Shown: positions 34,533-40,879 of the stretch, piece by piece
Position numbering within the stretch: position 1 is the first letter of the stretch
How the letters are laid out: each line of letters begins with the position of its first letter
Program-made: the position numbers and the translations under genes
The notes under the pieces: model-generated
Told to the model about the DNA's origin: nothing
What the model saw: only the letters and a program-made list of their open reading frames with translations
The model's database searches: none
NCBI GenBank assembly: GCA_965249765.1
Contig: CBDFMR010000004.1
Coordinates: 62,001-126,000 of the forward strand
Direction of reading: 5' to 3'
Length of the DNA: 64,000 nt
From: CBDFMR01 sp965249765
GTDB lineage: Bacteria; Bacteroidota; Bacteroidia; Chitinophagales; Saprospiraceae

Positions 34533-37022
34533 ATGAAGAAAACAATAGTAATAGTCCTATCTGTATTTGTTAGTTTTTCAATCACTTCTCAGGAGCGAGG
34601 TAATAGAAGAGGAAAAGGAGGGCCTGGTAGTTTTAAGATGACGATCTCTGGCCAGCTAATTGATGGAGAGTCAGGCAATCCACTCGAGTATGGAACCATT
34701 GCCATCTACAATAAACAGGATAGTATTGTTGTGGGTGGCGGAGTGAGTGATGTCGAGGGTAAATTCTCCATTGAAAGCCGTCCAGGAAAGTTGTACGCAA
34801 CCGTCGATTTTATTTCTTACGAGAGCTTACTGATAGATCCTGTTCCATTTGAGAGAGGGAATAGGGTAGTGGATTTGGGTCAGATTTCTTTGTATCCTGC
34901 TAGTCATGTCATTGAGGGAGTGGAGATCAGGGCGCAGAAAAGTGAGGTGGAATACAAGCTCGATAAGAAAGTTTTTAATGTCGGCCAGGATCTGGTCAAT
35001 AAGGGAGGATCGGCAGAAGAGATACTGGACAATGTTCCTTCCGTAACAGTTGATATCGAAGGGACAGTAAGCCTTAGAGGCAGTGAGAATGTCCGCATCC
35101 TTGTGGATGGTAGACCTAGTGGTTTGGTAGGACTAGGAGGAACACGAGGTCTCAAATCGATTCCCGCCAATATGATCGACAAGATCGAAGTCATCACCAA
35201 TCCATCGGCGAGGTATGAGGCCGAGGGCATGGCAGGCATCATCAACATCGTACTACGCAAGGATAAAAAATCAGGACTCAATGGATCAGTTGATGTATCG
35301 GTAGGGTACCCAGAGAGTTATGGTGCCGGACCCAATCTGAGTTACCGTACGGGTCGAGTCAATCTCTTTACAAACTATGGCTTAAGAAAGAGAACTAGTA
35401 ATGGGTCAGGCTTGCAATATCAAAGGATTTTTGCTGATGACTATGCCGCAATCACAGATCAAGTTTCTGAGCGGGAGCGTAAAAGCTTATCCAATAGCGT
35501 AAGGTTCGGTATGGACTACTACTTTTCTGACAACGATATATTGACCGGGTCATTTCTTTATCGTCGTAGCTCTGATGACAATACTTCGCTGACGACCTAT
35601 AACGATTCTATTTATGAATTTCCCATGACCTTCCTTGATGGAATCACAATAAGAGAAGAGACCGAGGTAGAGAAGGAACCTATCCAGGAATATAGCCTGG
35701 AATATCGCAAACTTTTTCCTACCATAAAGGACAAGGAGTTTACAGCAAGAATAAGTTTTAATGACAATTCAGAAACTGAGTCCTCAGATTTTGAAGAAAA
35801 CGTATACAGTGCTCCTGGTGTGCATAGTGGCATAGAACCTGCATTGCAAAGATCGGGAAATTCAGAAGGTCAACAAAGAATACAGATTGAATCTGATTTC
35901 GTCTTACCCCTGGATTCTGATACCCGTTTTGAAACCGGAATACGAGGTTCCTTTCGGACCATTAAGAATGACTTTCTAGTTGAGGAGTTGGTGGATAACC
36001 AATGGGAGAACGTTGATGGGTTTAGTAATAATTTTAATTATGAGGAAAACATTATGGCGGCATATGCCATGTATGGGACCAAGATGGGGAAATTCTCCTG
36101 GCAACTAGGACTTAGAGGGGAGTACTCTGATGTGATCACGGAACTCCTCCAGACCAATGAGATTAATCCGCGAGACTATTTTGATCTATTTCCATCAGCA
36201 CATGTCAACTATGAAGTCAACGAATCTGCTGCCTTTCAGGTGAGATATAGTAGAAGGGTCAATCGACCAATATTTTGGTTTCTCAATCCATTTTTTACTT
36301 ATAGTGATCCACGAAATTTCTTTGCCGGCAATCCCAATCTTGACCCTGTATATAGCAACTCATATGAGATAGGACATTTACGCTATTTTGAGTCAGGTAA
36401 TGTGGGCGCATCTATATACTATCGCCATGCTGATGATGCGATAGAGAGACTTAAAATTGTGGATGTCGACGCAGGCACTTCTATTACAAGACCTTACAAT
36501 CTGGCGACGGAAGATAGCTATGGCGTAGAGCTCAATTTTAGTTACTCAAGTATAAAATGGTATCGCCTAGACGGAAGTGCTAATTTTTTCCGGAGACAAA
36601 AGGAAGGGGAGCTTTTTGATCAAGTATTTGAAAGTGACGATTTTACCTGGAATTCTAAAGTGACGCAGAGGTTCACTTTCTGGAATGAATCTGACCTGCA
36701 GATCAGGGCCAATTATCGAGCTCCATCGGAAACAACTCAGGGTAAGCGAGAGTCTATTTTCATGGTTGACCTGGGATTGAGTAAGCCGTTCTTAAATCGT
36801 CGTCTTAATATGACAATCTCTGTTCGTGACCTATTGAATAATAGGAAGCGACGATACGAGGTGATTGGTGATAATTTTTACAACAAGGGACAGTTTCAAT
36901 GGAGATCTCGATCCGTCAATGTTAACTTCAATTATCTGCTCAACAATCAAGACAAGTCGCGACGTAAACAAGGTAATCGTTCAGGTCAGGGAGAATTTGA
37001 AGGTGGTGGGGAAGAGTTTTAG
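34533..37022 (+). CDS. TonB-dependent receptor-like outer-membrane protein
   Basis: 829 residues: signal peptide (MKKTIVIVLSVFVSFSITSQ), a Gly/Arg-rich spacer, a carboxypeptidase-regulatory-like beta-sandwich (about 32-115, ISGQLIDGESGNPLEYGTI), a plug domain (about 130-235, EEILDNVPSVTVDIEGTV then VRILVDGRPSG and NPSARYEAEGMAGIINIVL) and a C-terminal 'outer membrane beta-barrel family' domain, finishing with a hydrophilic GNRSGQGEFEGGGEEF tail. The domain order matches OMP_b-brl_3 receptors of Bacteroidota. No TonB box or SusD partner is evident, so the substrate is unknown; uptake of peptides, metals or small organics is possible. Monocistronic. Confidence 0.88.
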   Translation: MKKTIVIVLSVFVSFSITSQERGNRRGKGGPGSFKMTISGQLIDGESGNPLEYGTIAIYNKQDSIVVGGGVSDVEGKFSIESRPGKLYATVDFISYESLLIDPVPFERGNRVVDLGQISLYPASHVIEGVEIRAQKSEVEYKLDKKVFNVGQDLVNKGGSAEEILDNVPSVTVDIEGTVSLRGSENVRILVDGRPSGLVGLGGTRGLKSIPANMIDKIEVITNPSARYEAEGMAGIINIVLRKDKKSGLNGSVDVSVGYPESYGAGPNLSYRTGRVNLFTNYGLRKRTSNGSGLQYQRIFADDYAAITDQVSERERKSLSNSVRFGMDYYFSDNDILTGSFLYRRSSDDNTSLTTYNDSIYEFPMTFLDGITIREETEVEKEPIQEYSLEYRKLFPTIKDKEFTARISFNDNSETESSDFEENVYSAPGVHSGIEPALQRSGNSEGQQRIQIESDFVLPLDSDTRFETGIRGSFRTIKNDFLVEELVDNQWENVDGFSNNFNYEENIMAAYAMYGTKMGKFSWQLGLRGEYSDVITELLQTNEINPRDYFDLFPSAHVNYEVNESAAFQVRYSRRVNRPIFWFLNPFFTYSDPRNFFAGNPNLDPVYSNSYEIGHLRYFESGNVGASIYYRHADDAIERLKIVDVDAGTSITRPYNLATEDSYGVELNFSYSSIKWYRLDGSANFFRRQKEGELFDQVFESDDFTWNSKVTQRFTFWNESDLQIRANYRAPSETTQGKRESIFMVDLGLSKPFLNRRLNMTISVRDLLNNRKRRYEVIGDNFYNKGQFQWRSRSVNVNFNYLLNNQDKSRRKQGNRSGQGEFEGGGEEF

Positions 37023-37350
37023 TGGAAGGTGGGAGAGAACGATTAGTGAAATGGGATATTTATCTTGATGAAAATGTGTCTAGGGCATTAGGCTTCATCT
37101 AGTGCTGTTAAATTTAATAAGTAGTGTTGCATGACTTTTGGAAGTGATGTATCATGAACAAAGGACGATAGGTAATGGCAGAGAATCGAATACCAACACG
37201 TTTGGCATCATTCCTCTTGTGAAAGAAACATTGCAGCCCATGTCAATAAATGACATGGGCCAATGTTCATGGGACTCAACCCCTTCACCCTACTTATAGG
37301 GCGTAGAGGCCTTGCTAGTGACTATAATTGCAATATTCATTCCAAGAATA
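37023..37350. other. Intergenic region with a perfect 10-bp-stem hairpin
   Basis: No gene seen. At 37236-37260 GCCCATGTCA and TGACATGGGC flank a five-base AATAA loop. There is no T-run after it in either direction, so it is not a typical intrinsic terminator, although it could end the receptor transcript or be a protein-binding site. Confidence 0.5.
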
Positions 37351-37386
37351 AAAAAAGAGACTGCCAAGCAGATGACAGCCTCTTCC
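37348..37386 (-). terminator. Rho-independent terminator of ssb
   Basis: Read leftward: GAGGCTGTCA - TCTGC - TTGGCAGTCTC (paired with two G-T wobbles) followed by a run of seven T. It lies 27 bp after the ssb stop. Confidence 0.8.
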
Positions 37387-37412
37387 TTAAAAAATATCAG
37401 GTAAAGTTACAC

Positions 37413-37760
37413 CTAGAACGGCAACTCAGGCTTCGACATTGAGATGAAGTCATTTGCAACTACCTCAGTCGTATACCGTGTCGTACCATCCTTGTCCTCA
37501 TAGGATCTGCTGACGAGTTTTCCATGAATCATCACTTGTGATCCTTTCTTGAGCATGCCTGACATATGCTCTGCAGTTTTACCCCATGCAATGATGTTGT
37601 GCCAGTACGTGTTTTGTACTTTTTCACCATTGGCGTCTTTGTAGTACTCATTGGTGGCAAGGCTAAATTTTGCCCTTTTCTTTCCACTTTCAAATTCCTG
37701 GAGGTCGATGTCTTTCCCTAGGTTTCCGATCAGCTGTACGTTGTTTTTTAAATTTTTCAT
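37413..37760 (-). CDS. ssb: Single-stranded DNA-binding protein, short form
   Basis: A 115-residue SSB made almost only of the OB-fold: NNVQLIGNLGKDIDLQEFESGKKRAKFSLATNEYY, in pieces, then NTYWHNIIAWGKTAEHMSGMLKKGSQVMIHGKLVSRSYEDKDG, also in pieces. The usual disordered linker is missing, yet the C-terminus still ends in ELPF, recalling the protein-binding DDDIPF tail of E. coli SSB. Bacteroidota commonly carry such short SSBs as well as a longer essential one; which this is cannot be told here. A 20-bp palindrome lies about 150 bp upstream. Transcribed alone with its own terminator. Confidence 0.92.
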   Translation of the reverse strand: MKNLKNNVQLIGNLGKDIDLQEFESGKKRAKFSLATNEYYKDANGEKVQNTYWHNIIAWGKTAEHMSGMLKKGSQVMIHGKLVSRSYEDKDGTTRYTTEVVANDFISMSKPELPF

Positions 37761-37909
37761 GTGTTAAATTTTTGTATCCCGATGTCTTAGTTTTGATCGG
37801 GACGAGTTAAACAAAAAAATGATCTTGTCGTAAGATCGATTGACAATGCAAAGGTGAGGCAGGGTGGAGGCCGTAGTCGTATAATAGGCGTTTAATGTCG
37901 TTTGTAGAT

Positions 37910-37929
37910 GTTTGTAAACGTTTACAAAC
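37910..37929. promoter_or_regulatory. Perfect 20-bp palindrome upstream of ssb
   Basis: TTTGTAAACGTTTACAAA extended by one matching base on each side, a perfect dyad. A further half-like GTTTGTAGATG lies just to its left (about 37900-37910). It is 150 bp upstream of the ssb ATG, in a gene-poor 370-bp region, and looks like an operator for a dimeric regulator. A second small hairpin (GATCTT...AAGATC) lies at 37821-37837. Confidence 0.5.
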
Positions 37930-38133
37930 GAAAAAGTAAATTGCTTAAGTTGTTGATTATCAATCAGGTATTATCTGATTTGAGTATGATGTGGTTTTGA
38001 GAATTTTTTAGACAATAATTGGAAGATTTTTAGAATAACTGGATAGTGACACCTACTGGTCTAGAAAAAAGGTGCTTTCCTTTGTAGAAAAATTGAATGT
38101 GGTAATTTTATTCTTCAGTCACTTCAAGTGAAA

Positions 38134-38328
38134 ATGAAACATAAAAATTGGATTACCCACGGCATCTACTTTGGGATGTTCATGTTTACCTTCATGAGCA
38201 TTTTTGAGCTCTTCTTTTTCAAGGAATCTTTTACTTTGCCTAAATATGTAGTGAAATTCTTGATATGGATGATAGCAGGTCTGATCTATGCATATGTCGT
38301 GAAAGTAAAGAATCATTCAGATGATTGA
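38134..38328 (+). CDS. Small two-helix membrane protein (64 aa)
   Basis: ATG at 38134 (an in-frame GTG at 38128 is the alternative). Two hydrophobic segments (about residues 7-26, WITHGIYFGMFMFTFMSIFE; and 39-57, VVKFLIWMIAGLIYAYVV) joined by a short loop, with a polar C-terminus. No family was recognised, but the composition is that of a real small inner-membrane protein. No neighbouring gene suggests a partner. Confidence 0.5.
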   Translation: MKHKNWITHGIYFGMFMFTFMSIFELFFFKESFTLPKYVVKFLIWMIAGLIYAYVVKVKNHSDD

Positions 38329-38578
38329 TATTGCAATTTTTTGCGAACTGTCAATCCCTACGACAGTTGGCATCCAGGGATTGAATAGATTTTATTACTA
38401 AAACAGTGACTAAGACCCATGCGACGAATCCTCAATATTTTTATCTTCTTAGTATGGTTTACTAACGGTCTACTTTGTAAAATTCTGAATCTAGTACACC
38501 AACATGAAATGATTGTTGATCGCATCCTAGGCCCTGATAGTGGACTTCCCCTCCATAGCGGAGACATAGTTAAGCTAA
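38329..38578. other. Non-coding stretch left of the IS remnants
   Basis: No ORF with recognisable content. An inverted repeat CAATCCCT / AGGGATTG (about 38350-38382) may be the end of a decayed insertion sequence or a weak terminator for the small membrane protein gene. Confidence 0.3.
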
Positions 38579-38754
38579 TCATGCAGCTAATTTAGTAGAT
38601 TTGGATTTAGATGCTTGTAATGGTGAGACATGTCCCAAAGAAGAATGTAATCTTACGGTGTTGTACCAACCATCAATGTATCTAAATAGCACGCCTTTCA
38701 ACATATTTGAGTCTTTAAAGATATATCTGTTCAGGGCTTCGATTTTAATCATGA
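38579..38754 (-). pseudogene. IS3-family transposase OrfB remnant
   Basis: The last ~58 codons of an IS3-type integrase: IFKDSNMLKGVLFRYIDGWYNTVRLHSSLGHVSPLQ is the conserved C-terminal YI..WYN..R.HSSLG..SP signature, in context. The upstream portion with the DDE residues is missing, cut off where an IS200/IS605 left end begins (38756), which suggests that the IS200 element inserted into it. Confidence 0.8.
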
Positions 38755-38755
38755 G

Positions 38756-39300
38756 AATTCCCCGATGCAAGCATCGGGTGTCGCATAATGTTTAGCTTTA
38801 AAATATGGAAGACAGGCATATTGTAAAGAGTCACAATAGAAGTTTGTTGTTGTATCATATAGTATGTCCATCAAAATATAGGAGAGAAGTGATTAGTAAG
38901 AAAGTTGACTTGACACAAAAGAATAGTATGTAAAGGGGTAGGCAAGAGGTACGAGATACATTTTGTTGAAATTGGATCTGAGGCTGATCATGTCCATTTT
39001 TTGGTTCAAAGTGTACCAAAGTAATCACCAAAGAAAGTAGTGCAAATACTAAAGAGCATAACAGCCATAGAGATATTTAAAGATCATCCAGAAGTTAAGA
39101 AGAAATTGAGGTGAGAAAATTATTGGACAAGTGGATATAAAATAAAAACAGTAGGGCAGTATGGGAATTTGGATGTTATAAAGAGAAATGTTGAAAGTCA
39201 AGGAAGAACAAATAAACAACTTGAGAGGAATCAATTAAGCCTGTTTTAGGAATTAGAGGGAGGCTGATACCCCGTCTGCTTGCAGCGGGGTAGTTCATTA
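38756..39300 (+). mobile_element. Decayed IS200/IS605-type element with both end hairpins
   Basis: The left end has GAATTCCCCGATGC then GCATCGGG (hairpin 38761-38778) followed by TGTCGCAT; the right end has CCCCGTCTGC then GCAGCGGGG (39270-39290) followed by TAGTTCATTA. These subterminal hairpins are the form recognised by HUH (Y1) transposases. The transposase gene between them is broken. Confidence 0.75.
38805..39235 (+). pseudogene. IS200/IS605 tnpA remnant
   Basis: Starting at ATG 38805 the frame reads MEDRHIVKSHN then SLLLYHIVCPSKYRREVISKK, split, which is the N-terminus of TnpA (Y1_Tnp). Stops then interrupt it, while further matching pieces appear (a CPFFGSK / ITKESS region standing for the HUH block, then KLLDKWI and GCYKEKC). 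Multiple stops make it non-functional. A fragment of the same gene family lies at 43651. Confidence 0.7.
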
Positions 39301-39332
39301 TAAAATGTTGATAAATGAAAGGGGGATTTCCC

Positions 39333-39376
39333 CCCCTATAGAAAGGGTGTTTTTCCCCTATAGAAAGGGTGATTTT
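39333..39376. repeat. Two tandem 22-bp units
   Basis: CCCCTATAGAAAGGGTG followed by a T-rich end occurs twice in tandem (39333-39354, 39355-39376) with one difference. Each unit can form a short CCCT/AGGG hairpin. It sits between the decayed IS200 and the lipoprotein pseudogene. Confidence 0.7.
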
Positions 39377-39502
39377 TCTAGCATGATAGTAGAATCCATT
39401 GACTAACTATGCGTCGTAATAAAAGCTATGACTGGGCTTTCGACACAATAATTTAGTGAGTACTGTGTTTAAAGTTTAAAGCTAATTTTCTTTAAACCAA
39501 AT

Positions 39503-40041
39503 ATGATGGGGTCAAAAATTTATTTTATTTCTGTGGCAGTGGTCACATTCTTACTTATTCTCTTTTATTCATGCCGTGAGGATTCATTTGGTTCCGACAA
39601 TGTTCAGGATCAGGTAGATCAGCAATTGTATTCCATCACGTTTAATCTGGAATCTTATATCAGTGTTTTCGATACAATGGACTTATCGGGTACGAAACAT
39701 TTTGAAGGGAATAGGGTCAGCTTCGAGTCACCAAATCCCAAAGTATTGTATTACAAGAAGTTGCTTCGTATTTAGATCAAGATGGAAAGAATAAAGGTTA
39801 CTTAGATGATTTAGTGACAACCTTCGGCTGGCTGGAGTGGAATGCTTCCAGAATTTATCCGTCCGATGACGGATTTGTTGTGAGTATTCCATTTGTAAAA
39901 GATGGCTATTTTTCTTCTGAGTACCACTATTTTAGGAAAGGCAACGAAGTTGGATCCAAGTTCGCAGGTCAAGAAATGAATTGGTTTATATGTGCTGGAT
40001 TAAAAATCTACGTTTTTTTTCAAGCAAATTTTAATAGTTAA
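39503..40041 (+). pseudogene. Frameshifted putative secreted/lipoprotein gene
   Basis: The first frame encodes MMGSKIYFISVAVVTFLLILFYSC, a lipoprotein-like signal (Cys24), then a polar region ending at a stop at 39775. From about 39745 a second frame continues naturally (QEVASYLDQDGKNKGYLDDLVTT, split, then GWLEWNASRIYPSDDGFVVSIPFVKDG) to the stop at 40041. One indel near 39740-39755 accounts for it. The family was not recognised. It is followed by a strong terminator and then by the GLPGLI gene. It may be a real pseudogene or a sequencing or assembly indel. Confidence 0.6.
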
Positions 40042-40045
40042 GTAA

Positions 40046-40090
40046 AATAGCAGGAGGTCGCCCCCGACCTTCTGCTATTAATTAATTTTT
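40046..40090 (+). terminator. Strong rho-independent terminator
   Basis: A 15-bp stem (AATAGCAGGAGGTCG / CGACCTTCTGCTATT, one G-T wobble) with a CCCC loop, followed by AATTAATTTTT. It closes the lipoprotein pseudogene transcript and isolates the GLPGLI operon. Confidence 0.85.
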
Positions 40091-40105
40091 AAGTTATAAT
40101 AACAT

Positions 40106-40879
40106 ATGAAATATTCAATATATACATTGTTGGTATTCAATATTTTTTCTTGGCATGCTAAGATAGACGCTCAGGATATAATAACATTACAATATTTCGA
40201 CACTCGAAATGACAAACATAGAACGGCCTATTTAACAATAAAAGGTTTAAATGCGATTTATTACTCTAAGAAGAGTGAAGAAGAAACTTTGAATTCATAC
40301 TCATCAGAAAACACATATGATGGAGTTGATTATAAAGTAAATTTGAATTCTAAAGATTCATTAACTAATGTAGTATTTACAAATATCTCGAATAATTTAA
40401 TGAATTCTATTATCAATATATTTAGTGAAGGTAAGTATGAAAAATATTGCGTATTGGAATCACCAAATGAGATTACATGGAAGATAGTAGATGAAACTCA
40501 AGTAATCGGAGATTATAAGTGTCAAAAAGCTATTACCTTTTACAAGGGAAGACACTATGATGTTTGGTTTACTGAACAGTTACCAATAAACTTTGGACCT
40601 TGGAAACTTCATGGGTTACCTGGTGCCGTGGTTGTAGCTGAGGATTCAGAACAGTATATTAAAATTCAATTAGAAAAAATTGATTTTAAATCTCAAGATA
40701 CGTTAATCGAGTTAAATGTCATGAACAATGTTAAGAAAATTTATTGTGAAGAATATCTTTCTTTGAAAAGAATGCAAGGAAATGAGATTGCCAATAAAAT
40801 ACAATCAAAATTACCTAGAGGGGCTCAATTTAATATTACAAAAATTACTCATAACTGGCTTGAAAAAGAATGCAATTGA
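40106..40879 (+). CDS. GLPGLI family protein
   Basis: A 257-residue exported protein: signal peptide (about 1-22, ending HAKIDAQ), then the hallmark motif GPWKLHGLPGAVV (about residues 171-183; GLPGA in place of the name-giving GLPGL) preceded by ICSEQLPI-like WFTEQLPINF. This family of unknown function is found in Bacteroidota, usually next to a TonB-receptor-like gene, exactly as here: its end overlaps the next gene by 10 bp. The DNA is clearly more AT-rich than the core genes and the pair is bordered by IS debris, suggesting acquisition. A periplasmic or surface partner of the receptor is the likely role. Confidence 0.88.
   Translation: MKYSIYTLLVFNIFSWHAKIDAQDIITLQYFDTRNDKHRTAYLTIKGLNAIYYSKKSEEETLNSYSSENTYDGVDYKVNLNSKDSLTNVVFTNISNNLMNSIINIFSEGKYEKYCVLESPNEITWKIVDETQVIGDYKCQKAITFYKGRHYDVWFTEQLPINFGPWKLHGLPGAVVVAEDSEQYIKIQLEKIDFKSQDTLIELNVMNNVKKIYCEEYLSLKRMQGNEIANKIQSKLPRGAQFNITKITHNWLEKECN

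Noticed and set aside
39333..39376. Two tandem 22-bp units considered as a CRISPR start
   Set aside because: Only two units, no spacers, no cas genes anywhere in the window.
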